Shown: positions 1 through 7,948, numbered from the stretch's first letter. The stretch is 17,260 bases of DNA from Candidatus Thorarchaeota archaeon (GCA_020355105.1 CP070658.1:910720-927979), one strand, 5' to 3'. Numbers and translations are program-made. Notes: generated by a model not told the origin, from the sequence alone.

Positions 1-1
1 A

Positions 2-289
2 CATGCGGTGACTGTGGGTCCTTGGATGATGTCAAGAGCTACATTGATGAACCTTTTTGCCGATCCTGCGGGCAACTGGCTTCAGATTCTGCATGATACT
101 CTTGGAATCATCGCCATAGCCCTCGGCTTCATAATAGCAGTGGTATTCTTGGTGAAAAGAGACATGCCACTGAAACTTCTGAAACGAACCCGACCAGTTA
201 TGATTCTGATTCTGACTCTTTGGATAATCACATTCATACTCGGACTTGCAGCCTACGTCATGATCTGGCAAGCCTTCTTGCCGTTGTGA
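2..289 (+). CDS. DUF420-like integral membrane protein, 5' end outside the window
   Basis: The reading frame is open from the window edge, so the first codons are missing and the start is unknown. About 95 residues remain. They hold an amphipathic stretch, then two hydrophobic segments (IIAIALGFIIAVVFLV and a helix around MILILTLWIITFILGLAAYV) joined by a basic loop with KLLKRTRP. A conserved-looking LHDTLG precedes the first helix. The layout of an LH..LG helix, a basic loop, then a 'LWIITFILGLAAYVMIW' helix resembles the C-terminal half of DUF420/YozB-type membrane proteins, whose function is not settled. The histidines could suggest haem or metal binding, but that is inference. The family call is by pattern memory only; the membrane assignment is firm. 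Confidence 0.55.
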   Translation, partial: HAVTVGPWMMSRATLMNLFADPAGNWLQILHDTLGIIAIALGFIIAVVFLVKRDMPLKLLKRTRPVMILILTLWIITFILGLAAYVMIWQAFLPL

Positions 290-331
290 TGGTGGCAAAT
301 CTGAGGATGTATGAGGCTCAGAATCCACTCC

Positions 332-625
332 CTAGGCTGGACTTCTCCGGATAAGACCAAACATGACTGGATTGAATCCATCCGGACAGGTATGTGTGGC
401 GATACACTGGTCCTTGAGCCAGGGTAATCTTGCATTGTACATCATGGCATAGACCTTCGGAATCATCGAGTACATGGCACTCATACAGATTCTTCCTTTG
501 ACTTCTTCACCAGTGAATAGAATCTCATCACCGACCTTGTGCCCAGCTTCACACGAGCCCTTTTGGCTGACAACCCTGCATAGAATCTGCCAAGGTTCAT
601 CTCGAATACAGTCACTCTTTGACAT
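332..625 (-). CDS. TIGR04076-family small cysteine-containing protein
   Basis: This 97-residue protein has the arrangement I associate with the TIGR04076 family: a strand with 'GSCEAGHKVGDE', a central 'GRICMSAMYSMIPKVYAM' region, and a C-terminal 'CPDGFNPVMFGL' motif. Its cysteines lie at about residues 6, 16, 24, 47, 74 and 80. No reaction is established for the family; the conserved cysteines suggest a metal or redox role, which is inference. The ATG start lies 32 bases after the antiporter stop on the same strand, so the two are probably co-transcribed. The length is normal for the family and there is no signal peptide or membrane segment. Confidence 0.7.
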   Translation of the reverse strand: MSKSDCIRDEPWQILCRVVSQKGSCEAGHKVGDEILFTGEEVKGRICMSAMYSMIPKVYAMMYNARLPWLKDQCIATHTCPDGFNPVMFGLIRRSPA

Positions 626-657
626 TGTACGCTAGGCTTGCGGGAAGCTCCTGATAA

Positions 658-2055
658 CTAATCTGCAAACCAATCATCCTTAGTCGGTTCAGGCTTAGCA
701 TCAGCCGAAACATCTGACTCATCCTCATCAGGGCATTGAGGGCAATCGCTGCAAAGACGATGAATCTGAGTGCAATCCTTGAAGTCGATACCGCACCGAG
801 CAATGGTTGTGATCTCGTGAGGTTCAAGATAGACTCCAACCTCAGGCAGCTCTCCAGCCTGTTTCAGACTGTGCTTTACAGCACTGGGGCCAAGAGCCTC
901 TAGAACTATGGTTGAAATTGCAACGACTCCGAGGATTAGTGTTCCAGCCTCAGCCGGGGCACCGCCAAGAGCGACCAGTGTTTCCTCAACGAGAAATGAA
1001 AGACCGAGAGCCACTCCAGCCTGACAGAATAAGCATGACCCGAGATACTTCTTGATTTTGGCATTCTCTCTGGCAACTATTGCTCCTATTCGGGCACCGA
1101 AGTACTTTGCAATGGTACGACCACTTAGATAGAGAGCTGCTACGCTTAATACCAGAATCAGTGTTGCCTCACCAGTCAGAAGGTGGGCCATTCTGGCTCC
1201 AACCAGAGCGAAGAATATCATGACCACTGGTGACATTATGCGCTGAAGAAGCACAGGGACAGGTTCCTTGTCATCATCGATGTACTTGCCAATGACATAG
1301 CCAAAAACAATGCAGGAGAATATCTCACTCACTCCAAGGACCAAGGAGAGGCCGATGAGGAGAATCACCAATCCGAGCTCCAGCTCAAGGAGCTTGCCTC
1401 GGTCTCTCTCTCTGTTGACTAACTTCAAGAAGGCGGCACCAAAGACAAGACCAATCACAGCTGCAACAACGATCTCAAGGATTGGTACGAGTATGACTTC
1501 CAAGAGAGTAGTGGAGTCTGGAGCGAATATCCAGAGTGCGTATGCCATCGCTGAGTTGGTCAAGATTACAGCGATGATATCATCAGCAGCAAGCACAAAC
1601 ATGAGGGACGATGTGAGTTCTCCCTGCGTTTCATGTTCCCAGACCACATCGGCTGTAGCCGCTGGTGCTGTGGCGCTGGCTAGTGCTCCCAGCAACAATG
1701 CGACATGCCACTGCCCTATGATGAAGTAGGTGACAACTGACACCAGCCAAAATGCAGCTGTCGCCTCAAGAAGTACAATTACAACAAGTTTGTTGATGCG
1801 ACCACCGAGATCCTCACTCCTAAGCTCGTGACCTATGTTGTATCCTATCAAGCCGAGTGCAAGAGAAACTATCAGTCTGAGGCTATGTACAACTTCTTGG
1901 CTTGCGACTCCAATCAAGCCAAGGACTATCCCTGCAATCATGAAGCCCAAAGTCTGAGGTATTCCAAGCCTTCTGAGTCCAGCTGCACCTGCGAAAGAGA
2001 GTACTATAGCTGCTCCTATCATGAAGAGGACATCTGAGGAGAACGCTTCCTGCAA
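658..2055 (-). CDS. CPA2/Kef-type cation:proton antiporter with Cys-rich cytoplasmic tail
   Basis: The 465-residue protein is mostly hydrophobic, with about twelve membrane helices. Its N-terminal 'GIPQTLGFMIAGIVLG' segment is typical of monovalent cation:proton antiporter 2 (Na+/H+ exchanger) proteins, and 'TAPAATADVVWE' and 'AADDIIAVI' match the ion-binding core, including the paired aspartates. It should exchange Na+ or K+ for protons across the cytoplasmic membrane. No TrkA-N domain is present. Instead a tail of about 60 residues carries C421-x6-C-x6-C-x2-C-x2-C441 followed by an acidic end. The TTG start is preferred because GGAGTG (positions 2066-2071 on the complement) sits 10 bases upstream; the first in-frame ATG (2020-2022) has no such site. 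It lies between nth and the TIGR04076-like gene. Whether it carries Na+ or K+ cannot be read from the sequence. Confidence 0.85.
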   Translation of the reverse strand: MQEAFSSDVLFMIGAAIVLSFAGAAGLRRLGIPQTLGFMIAGIVLGLIGVASQEVVHSLRLIVSLALGLIGYNIGHELRSEDLGGRINKLVVIVLLEATAAFWLVSVVTYFIIGQWHVALLLGALASATAPAATADVVWEHETQGELTSSLMFVLAADDIIAVILTNSAMAYALWIFAPDSTTLLEVILVPILEIVVAAVIGLVFGAAFLKLVNRERDRGKLLELELGLVILLIGLSLVLGVSEIFSCIVFGYVIGKYIDDDKEPVPVLLQRIMSPVVMIFFALVGARMAHLLTGEATLILVLSVAALYLSGRTIAKYFGARIGAIVARENAKIKKYLGSCLFCQAGVALGLSFLVEETLVALGGAPAEAGTLILGVVAISTIVLEALGPSAVKHSLKQAGELPEVGVYLEPHEITTIARCGIDFKDCTQIHRLCSDCPQCPDEDESDVSADAKPEPTKDDWFAD

Positions 2056-2065
2056 AGCTTGGATT

Positions 2066-2071
2066 CACTCC
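2066..2071 (-). promoter_or_regulatory. Ribosome binding site deciding the antiporter TTG start
   Basis: The complement reads GGAGTG, 10 bases before TTG at 2053-2055. The next in-frame ATG, eleven codons later, has no comparable site, so the TTG start is favoured. Confidence 0.6.
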
Positions 2072-2115
2072 GTTTCTTGAGGCCGGCTTGTGTTCTGCGT
2101 GAGCAAGCCTTGTTT

Positions 2116-2125
2116 CATTTTAAGG
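2116..2125 (-). promoter_or_regulatory. TATA-like element upstream of the antiporter
   Basis: The complement reads CCTTAAAATG, about 60 bases before the TTG start. It could place a transcript start near 2093 and make the antiporter partly independent of nth. A very similar CCTTAAAAG lies upstream of the histone gene. The assignment rests on motif and position only. Confidence 0.35.
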
Positions 2126-2183
2126 TGTTGATATGACGGGCTCGACTTCTCGGCTCTGATGACGGTCAGGGGACTTCTCAATA

Positions 2184-2870
2184 TCAATGTAAGGTTTCAT
2201 AGTAGTCACAATGGCTTCTAAGGAAGCAGACTTCACACCTAGGATTCCGTGCCTTACAGACTTCTCTTCCATGCATCACAAGATTGTGGTTCATTGAGAG
2301 CATACAAGGTTGAGGGACTATGCTCTGGAGGGTTACTTGTGTCTTCTCTCGCGTGAAATTGTTGGGTACCAGACCTACTCTCTTGGCTACTCTCCAGACG
2401 TGTGTGTCAACAGGTATTATGGGTCTACGAAAATGAAAGAGCAGGACAATCGCTGCGGTCTTCGGGCCGATGCCGTGGAGGGATGTAAGCCAATCCATGG
2501 CTTCATCAGTATCCATCCTCTTCAATAGACGCAGATCTAGCCTGCCTACTCGATTCTGAATCTCGGATAGAGTCGCCTTGATTCTCTGAGCCTTGAGCCT
2601 GTAGAAGCCTGATGATCTTATTGCTTCGCCCAGTTCCTCTTCTGGTGCGGCAAGGACATCTTCCCATGTGCGATACATGGTCTTCAGGTTGTCGAAGGCT
2701 CGTCCCATATTGATATCATTCGTGTTCTGAGAGAGTATCCCTTGGACCAACACGTCCATTGCTGGGCGCCGTGATTTGACTACTGTTTCCCCGTAGTTCC
2801 CTGTGAGAAGATCACAGATCGTGGCAACCTTCCGACTGTGACTCAGATCATCCTTTTTCAAGACATGCAC
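2184..2870 (-). CDS. nth: Endonuclease III, HhH-GPD base-excision glycosylase with [4Fe-4S] cluster
   Basis: The enzyme is a bifunctional DNA glycosylase/AP lyase that removes oxidised pyrimidines. In the 228 residues, the helix-hairpin-helix 'LHGIGPKTAA' contains the catalytic lysine K137. 'PVDTHVWRVAKR' supplies the aspartate D155, 18 residues further on, the same spacing as K120-D138 in E. coli Nth. The C-terminus has C205-x6-C212-x2-C215-x5-C221, the canonical iron-sulfur loop. An early 'ILSQNTND' matches the conserved 'LSAQTTD' helix. The start is GTG at 2868-2870. No Shine-Dalgarno site is visible, and a TATA box about 27 bases upstream suggests a leaderless transcript. All key residues are present, so it should be active. 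Confidence 0.93.
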   Translation of the reverse strand: MHVLKKDDLSHSRKVATICDLLTGNYGETVVKSRRPAMDVLVQGILSQNTNDINMGRAFDNLKTMYRTWEDVLAAPEEELGEAIRSSGFYRLKAQRIKATLSEIQNRVGRLDLRLLKRMDTDEAMDWLTSLHGIGPKTAAIVLLFHFRRPIIPVDTHVWRVAKRVGLVPNNFTREKTQVTLQSIVPQPCMLSMNHNLVMHGREVCKARNPRCEVCFLRSHCDYYETLH

Positions 2871-2893
2871 ACATGCGGTTCAAGATTGGCACG

Positions 2894-2901
2894 CATATAT
2901 A
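2894..2901 (-). promoter_or_regulatory. TATA box of nth, probably giving a leaderless mRNA
   Basis: The complement reads TATATATG, centred about 27 bases before the GTG start. Archaeal transcription usually begins 22-27 bases downstream of the TATA box, so the mRNA would start at or next to the GTG. This fits the missing Shine-Dalgarno site. Confidence 0.55.
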
Positions 2902-2978
2902 CCTGCAGCTGTGTCACCTAACAACGACCACTCCCGAACCCTTTTCTTGGGGTCGATGATGAGTGATGTCGAGTCAAG

Positions 2979-3395
2979 ATGCGAGTCATGGTGATCTACG
3001 AGAGTACGAGGGGTCGCACAAAAGCTATGGCTGATGCAATCTGCGAAGGTGTCCGGTCCAAGATTGTTGATTGTGATTTAATCGATGCCACAGGGTTCCA
3101 GGCCATTGGTGACGCGTGCGCAATAGCAATTGGAAGCTCAACTAGGATGAAGAGGCCGCTTCCGAAGGTCAGGCAAATCTTGGCCGAGATGGGAAAGATT
3201 GATGGCAAGCCCTCCGCGGCCTTCGGCTCATATGGTTGGAGCGGTGAGGCCCCAGACTTCATCGGAAACCAAATGGAAGGGCTTGGAGGAAAACTCGTGG
3301 ATAAGCCTCTCAGAGCCAAAGACTTCCCTGATGATGCTACACTTGAAGCATGCAGAGAGTTGGGACGCAAGCTAGCCGAGAGCTGTAAGGGCTGA
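2979..3395 (+). CDS. Short-chain flavodoxin-like protein
   Basis: The 138-residue single-domain protein begins 'MRVMVIYESTRGRTKAMADA', the FMN phosphate-binding loop of flavodoxins. A central 'AIAIGSSTRMKRPLPKVR' strand-loop and 'AAFGSYGWSGEA' follow; the latter matches the loop covering the isoalloxazine ring in flavodoxins and in the C-terminal domain of flavodiiron proteins. It is expected to be a cytosolic low-potential one- or two-electron carrier. The diiron beta-lactamase domain of FprA proteins is absent and the length is normal for a free flavodoxin. It lies 80 bases upstream of the ABC operon on the same strand, so co-transcription is possible. The redox partner is unknown; ferredoxin-linked Etf is encoded further right, but a link is speculation. 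Confidence 0.88.
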   Translation: MRVMVIYESTRGRTKAMADAICEGVRSKIVDCDLIDATGFQAIGDACAIAIGSSTRMKRPLPKVRQILAEMGKIDGKPSAAFGSYGWSGEAPDFIGNQMEGLGGKLVDKPLRAKDFPDDATLEACRELGRKLAESCKG

Positions 3396-3435
3396 CATCG
3401 CGAGGACCACGCACAAGCGCGCAGACTGCGCAACT

Positions 3436-3445
3436 CTTATCATAA
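3436..3445 (+). promoter_or_regulatory. Possible TATA element before the ABC exporter operon
   Basis: CTTATCATAA lies about 31-40 bases before the first ABC gene start at 3476, the right distance for a short leader. The match to an archaeal TATA box is imperfect and there is only a weak AGG before the ATG. Confidence 0.3.
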
Positions 3446-3475
3446 CGAGTCAGTTGGGTCCAGTAGGCATCAGGT

Positions 3476-5389
3476 ATGGGTTACGTGTCGAGACTTACTG
3501 CATACGCCCTGAAACATAGGGGCCACTTCATTGGTTTTCTTGCTGCAGCTGTAGTAGGTACTCTATTCAATGTCTTGACACCCCTAGTATTGGTTGAGAT
3601 AATCGACTCTGTGATTCCAACAGCCCAGTATGACCTGATCATCACGTACTCGCTACTCTATCTCGCACTCATCACGTTGTACATGATCTTCGATATGGCG
3701 GGACGATACCTTGCCGCCCTCATGGCGCAGCATGTCATCTTTGACCTCAGGAATGATCTCTACGATTCCCTGATGGAGAAGGATCTAGCATTCTACGACG
3801 AGAATGAAACGGGACAACTACTCGCTAGAGTCACAACTGATGTGACAACTATGCGCGAGTTTCTGTTTTGGGGGTATCGAGTCATATTCATCGGTGTCGC
3901 CACTATGGTGGGGACATACGTCATAATGTGGACGCTCAGCCCAGTACTCACCACCTACATGCTCATTCTGATTCCTTTGACCGCAGGTTTTGTCTATGTA
4001 TTTGCTACGCGGATTCGCCCGGTATTCTATGAGGCACGGAGTCAGTATGGTGTGCTAAGCTCGGTTCTTGCAGAGAACATCGTCGGAATGAAGGTGGTAC
4101 AGTCCTTTGCTGCTGCAGACCGAGAATATGACCGAGTGGAAAGAGAGAACCGTGGCTTCTATGAACTCAGGCTGGAGGCACTCAGACGCCTATCCTTCTA
4201 TCGTCCGCTTCTGCCTGCAGTGTTTGGGATAGCTACTGGTGCCCTAATCTACATTGGAGGATTCACATATTTTCTGGGAGACCTCTCCTTTGGAGTCTTC
4301 GTTGGGTTCCTAGCACTCGTTGGCATGCTTATTCTTCCAGCGAGATTCCTCTCTTGGGGAGTTGGAATGTACCAACGGGCATCTGCGGCGGGTGAGAGGA
4401 CATTCTACATTCTTGACCATCGTGACGAGATAATGAACCCAGAGGACCCGATCGATCTGGCGGATGTCAAGGGACAAGTAGACTTCACAGACGCTTACTT
4501 CAGCTATCGCGGTGGAGACTTCATTCTCAGAGATGTCGATCTACATGTGAAGCCGGGTCAGGTAGTCGCACTACTAGGAGGAACGGGGTCTGGGAAGACT
4601 AGCCTAATCAATCTCATTCCTAGGTTCTACGATGTAGATGACCGCGGCACCATCACCTACGAGGGAAGGTCCTATGGTGTGAGCAAGAGCGGCACTGTTA
4701 AGATAGGCGACACACTTCACAGGGCAAGTGATGGCGTAGTTGAGATAGATGGAGTGAAGTACGAGATTCAGAAGCCTGGAAGTGTTTCAGTTGATGGAAT
4801 CGACGTTCGTCAATACAGAATCGAGCGCTTGAGAAGAAGCATAGGGATGGTCCACCAAGACCCATTCTTGTTCTCCGCGAGCGTCCGAGAGAACATCGCC
4901 TTCGGAAGACCTCAAGCATCTATTGAGGAGGTCGAAGAGGCGGCCAAAGCGGCCTTGATCCATGATTTCATTGTGAGCTTGGAGGAAGGATACGATAGTG
5001 TCATTGGCGAACGAGGAGTGAAACTCAGTGGAGGGCAGAAGCAGAGAATAGCCATAGCAAGAGCATTGGTAGCTAATCCTCGGATTCTCATCCTCGATGA
5101 TTCCACGAGCTCTGTGGATGCCAAGACAGAGATGATGATTCAACGGGCTCTGGAGAATCTTATGAGAAACAGAACCACTTTCATCATAACCCATCGATTG
5201 AGCACAATTCGAAATGCAGACCTAATCGTGATGATGGAACGGGGACAGATTGTGGAGAAGGGCTCACATGAGCAGCTGTTGGAGTCAGGTGGGTTGTATT
5301 CGGAGATTCACAGCACTCTTACTGAAATGGAGCTTGCAGCACCAAGTGTTGAGGCGCACTCGGAATCGCCAGGAGGTTCCAGAGGATGA
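3476..5389 (+). CDS. ABC exporter half-transporter, subunit 1 (degenerate ATP site, repeat insert)
   Basis: The 637-residue type IV exporter half has six membrane helices in the first ~320 residues, then an ATPase domain. Visible motifs: Walker A G368-GTGSGKT, Q-loop Q461, signature LSGGQ (517-521), Walker B 'LILDDSTSSVD' with D541, and H-loop H573. The residue after the Walker B Asp, normally catalytic Glu, is Asp (D542), so the ATP site of this subunit should hydrolyse poorly. With the next gene, which has the complementary defect, it should form a heterodimeric exporter of the TM287/288, BmrCD or LmrCD type. The protein is longer than the usual 580-600 residues because about 44 extra residues (391-434) sit between Walker A and the Q-loop. 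Its stop overlaps the next start (ATGA). The substrate is unknown. Confidence 0.93.
   Translation: MGYVSRLTAYALKHRGHFIGFLAAAVVGTLFNVLTPLVLVEIIDSVIPTAQYDLIITYSLLYLALITLYMIFDMAGRYLAALMAQHVIFDLRNDLYDSLMEKDLAFYDENETGQLLARVTTDVTTMREFLFWGYRVIFIGVATMVGTYVIMWTLSPVLTTYMLILIPLTAGFVYVFATRIRPVFYEARSQYGVLSSVLAENIVGMKVVQSFAAADREYDRVERENRGFYELRLEALRRLSFYRPLLPAVFGIATGALIYIGGFTYFLGDLSFGVFVGFLALVGMLILPARFLSWGVGMYQRASAAGERTFYILDHRDEIMNPEDPIDLADVKGQVDFTDAYFSYRGGDFILRDVDLHVKPGQVVALLGGTGSGKTSLINLIPRFYDVDDRGTITYEGRSYGVSKSGTVKIGDTLHRASDGVVEIDGVKYEIQKPGSVSVDGIDVRQYRIERLRRSIGMVHQDPFLFSASVRENIAFGRPQASIEEVEEAAKAALIHDFIVSLEEGYDSVIGERGVKLSGGQKQRIAIARALVANPRILILDDSTSSVDAKTEMMIQRALENLMRNRTTFIITHRLSTIRNADLIVMMERGQIVEKGSHEQLLESGGLYSEIHSTLTEMELAAPSVEAHSESPGGSRG
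4646..4777 (+). repeat. In-frame insert of three hairpin-like repeats in ABC subunit 1
   Basis: Codons 391-434 encode three units that each begin with Gly and share a strand-turn-strand pattern: GTITYEGRSYGVSKS, GTVKIGDTLHRASD and GVVEIDGVKYEIQKP. The native segment that follows, GSVSVDGIDVRQY, has the same pattern and is the usual ABC strand leading into 'DGIDVR'. The insert therefore looks like amplification of the native beta-hairpin. At DNA level the copies are diverged, so it is not a recent duplication. Confidence 0.7.
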
Positions 5390-7194
5390 GCGGACAAATG
5401 GTTGCCGACGAGGAGGAGAGGACCTACGCCTACTCGGACAGTACGCTGATGAAGCGAATGGTGGCATATCTTCTCGCCTACCGGATTCTGTTCTTGGCAG
5501 TGTCACTTCTCGTTGTGGTGGGGATAGTTGTCAGCATCTGGATGCCTTTTGTGCTTCAACATGCAATAGATGTCGACTTCCCCAGTGGAAGTCTCGAGGC
5601 CGTTCTCTTCACTGCATCGTTCTACGTGTTCCTCCAGGTAGTTGCTTGGTTGTCAGCTTATGGAAACGAGTATCTGATGGCGCTCATGGGACAGAAGGCA
5701 ATCTACAGGATTAGACAAGAACTGTATCAGCACTTGCAGACTATGGATCAGGCTTTCTACGACAAGTCATCCTCAGGCAGAATCATATCAAGACTGATTA
5801 ATGATGTTGACAGAATGAGCGAGCTCCTAAGTGGGGGTCTGATCAGCACCTTTGCGCAGATCTTCATCGTCTTCGGAATCGGAGCTGTGATTTTCACTGT
5901 AGACGTTCAACTCGCATTCGTCACCTTAGGGGTTGTGCCAATCCTCCTGGTGTCGACCATCTATTTCAGGAAAGAGCTCAGAGAGGCCTACCGAAGGACG
6001 AGAAAGACGATATCGAGTGTTACATCGAACCTAGCAGAGAGTATCTCGGGAGCAAGGGTCACGAAGAGCTTCGCACGTGAACGACGAAGTATAGCCGTCT
6101 TTACTGAGCTGAATAGAGCTGACTATCAATCCAATGTTGATGCTGGAAAGGCTATGGCGGCATTCTTCCCAGTTATCAGATTCATTAGCGGCCTGGGTGT
6201 TGTACTAATACTGCTGTTTGGAGGATCTCGGCTCATCGATGGAACGGTCACCTTGGGTACTGTTGTCCTCTTCATTCAATTCAGTGACCGTTTCTTCCGA
6301 CCTATCCTTATGATAGCCAACTTCTACACTTCAGTTCAAGGTGCCTTTGCCGGTGGTGAGAGAGTGTTCACCGTGTTGGACTCCAGGCCAACAATAATAG
6401 ACCGTCCGAGCGCTGCCGACATGCCCACACTCCAGGGACACATTCAGTTTAAGGATGTGACCTTCGGATATCTTGAAGAAACACCGGTGCTGGAGAAGTT
6501 CAATCTAGAGATTCAACCAGGAGAAACCATAGCTCTCGTAGGCGACACAGGGGCAGGGAAGACAACGGTCGTGAGTATACTAAACAGGTTCTACGAGATA
6601 TGGGATGGAGCGATCAAGATTGATGGCATCGACATCCGAGATGTGACACAAGAGTCACTCCGTTCAAGAATAGGGCTAGTCCTACAAGACCCGTTCCTGT
6701 TCATGGGTACCGTCGCTGACAACATAAGGTATGGACGGCCGGATGCAACAGATGATGAGATAGTTCAAGCGACAGAAACGATAGGTGCTCGAAGGCTGAT
6801 CGAGAATCTTGAAGATGACTTCGAAACAGAGGTGGGAGAGAGAGGCTCAAGGCTGTCTGAGGGAGAACGTCAGCTGGTGAGTTTCGCTAGAGCCTTGCTG
6901 GCCAATCCAAAGGTCCTCGTCCTAGACGAAGCCACAAGCTCTATTGACGTCTACACAGAGTATGCAATTCAGCGTGGAATGAAGAGGCTCTTGGAGGGTA
7001 GGACCTCCATTGTCATTGCTCACCGACTGTCAACAATAGTCAATGCCGATAGAATAGTGGTCATAGAGAATGGCAAGATAGTGGAAACAGGCACACACAC
7101 AGAACTTATGGCTAAGAAAGGCAAATACTTCTCACTCTATGAGTTGCAGCTAAGACCCAGAGCCATGCAACCCTCCATAGAAACCGAGATGTGA
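5386..7194 (+). CDS. ABC exporter half-transporter, subunit 2 (catalytic Walker B, degenerate signature)
   Basis: The 602-residue partner has six membrane helices and a C-terminal ATPase. Walker A is 386-GDTGAGKTT, Walker B 'LVLDEATSSID' with D514 and the catalytic E515, and H-loop H546. Its signature motif is LSEGE (490-494) instead of LSGGQ. In the head-to-tail dimer, the competent site pairs this Walker A/B with LSGGQ of subunit 1. The second site pairs the Asp-Walker B of subunit 1 with LSEGE and should be inactive. This matches the rule for heterodimeric exporters. It starts with a 4-base overlap (ATGA) with subunit 1 and its stop overlaps the following gene, indicating translational coupling. 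It exports an unknown hydrophobic or drug-like substrate at the cytoplasmic membrane. Confidence 0.93.
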   Translation: MSGQMVADEEERTYAYSDSTLMKRMVAYLLAYRILFLAVSLLVVVGIVVSIWMPFVLQHAIDVDFPSGSLEAVLFTASFYVFLQVVAWLSAYGNEYLMALMGQKAIYRIRQELYQHLQTMDQAFYDKSSSGRIISRLINDVDRMSELLSGGLISTFAQIFIVFGIGAVIFTVDVQLAFVTLGVVPILLVSTIYFRKELREAYRRTRKTISSVTSNLAESISGARVTKSFARERRSIAVFTELNRADYQSNVDAGKAMAAFFPVIRFISGLGVVLILLFGGSRLIDGTVTLGTVVLFIQFSDRFFRPILMIANFYTSVQGAFAGGERVFTVLDSRPTIIDRPSAADMPTLQGHIQFKDVTFGYLEETPVLEKFNLEIQPGETIALVGDTGAGKTTVVSILNRFYEIWDGAIKIDGIDIRDVTQESLRSRIGLVLQDPFLFMGTVADNIRYGRPDATDDEIVQATETIGARRLIENLEDDFETEVGERGSRLSEGERQLVSFARALLANPKVLVLDEATSSIDVYTEYAIQRGMKRLLEGRTSIVIAHRLSTIVNADRIVVIENGKIVETGTHTELMAKKGKYFSLYELQLRPRAMQPSIETEM

Positions 7195-7928
7195 TGTGTG
7201 TGGACAGGAAAGTACTGCGGATTAGGATTGAGGAGGAACTACGCAGTCACGTGAAACAAGACTACGCTGCCTATTTTGAAGGAAAGGAAGATGAGGATGC
7301 TGTCTACCATCACCTTGGTGTACCCACTCCTGCCGTACGCAGGACAGCGTCATCATTCCTTCGTCAAGTCAAGTCAGAGGGAATCACAGACATAGATTCT
7401 GTGTTGGACCTCTGTGAACATCTCCTTTTGGCCAAGATATCAGAGATGAGAACTATCGCCTTCCAATGGAGCTTCAACTTCAAGGATCACTTTAGGCCCA
7501 GACACTTCGACATCTTCGAGAGATGGGTCATGACTTATGTCACAGGATGGGGGAGTTGTGATGACCTGTGCACTCACTCACTGGGCCACTTCCTGTATGA
7601 ACACCCAGAATTCATCCCGAAAGTAAAGACGTGGACCTTCTCTCCTAGCGCCGTGGTTCGTCGGGCATCTGCTGTTGCATTCATCTACTCATTGAGAAGA
7701 GAGAAGCACATGGAGCACATCTTCGAAGTCGCGGATGCTCTCCTGACAGACCACGAGGATCTTGTCCAGAAAGGATACGGGTGGATGTTAAAAGAAGCGA
7801 CCAAGGCGTACGAAACGGAGGTCTTCAACTACGTGATGGCGAGGAAGGCAATCATGCCAAGGACTGCCCTCCGATATGCCATTGAGAAGATGTCCAAAGA
7901 CCTTAGAGCAAAGGCCGTGGAGAGATGA
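7194..7928 (+). CDS. AlkD-like DNA alkylation repair glycosylase (HEAT-like repeats)
   Basis: The all-helical protein of 244 residues belongs to the DNA alkylation repair family (AlkC/AlkD). Counting from ATG 7194, W119, D123 and W197 keep exactly the spacing of the AlkD catalytic cleft residues W109, D113 and W187. 'SPSAVVRRASAVAF' corresponds to the conserved arginine-containing helix, and 'VQKGYGWMLKEA' plus 'PRTALRYAIEKM' are typical C-terminal repeats. AlkD-type enzymes excise cationic or bulky N3/N7-alkylated purines without base flipping. The gene may start at GTG 7191 or ATG 7194; ATG gives a TGATG stop/start overlap with the ABC gene. Close coupling to an exporter suggests a shared response to an alkylating compound. 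The family is firm; the substrate is not known. Confidence 0.85.
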   Translation: MCVDRKVLRIRIEEELRSHVKQDYAAYFEGKEDEDAVYHHLGVPTPAVRRTASSFLRQVKSEGITDIDSVLDLCEHLLLAKISEMRTIAFQWSFNFKDHFRPRHFDIFERWVMTYVTGWGSCDDLCTHSLGHFLYEHPEFIPKVKTWTFSPSAVVRRASAVAFIYSLRREKHMEHIFEVADALLTDHEDLVQKGYGWMLKEATKAYETEVFNYVMARKAIMPRTALRYAIEKMSKDLRAKAVER

Positions 7929-7948
7929 CTGGGAAAATCAGGAACCAG

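Noticed and set aside
1310..1729. Long plus-strand frame opposite the antiporter gene.
   Set aside because: It mirrors the codon pattern of the antiporter on the other strand, is Ser/Arg/Thr-rich and lacks domain features.
2996..3433. 145-codon minus-strand frame over the flavodoxin gene.
   Set aside because: The flavodoxin motif on the plus strand is unambiguous; the reverse frame is low-complexity and has no recognisable motif.
7191..7193. GTG as start of the AlkD-like gene.
   Set aside because: ATG at 7194 gives a typical TGATG overlap and loses only one residue; both are possible, ATG preferred.
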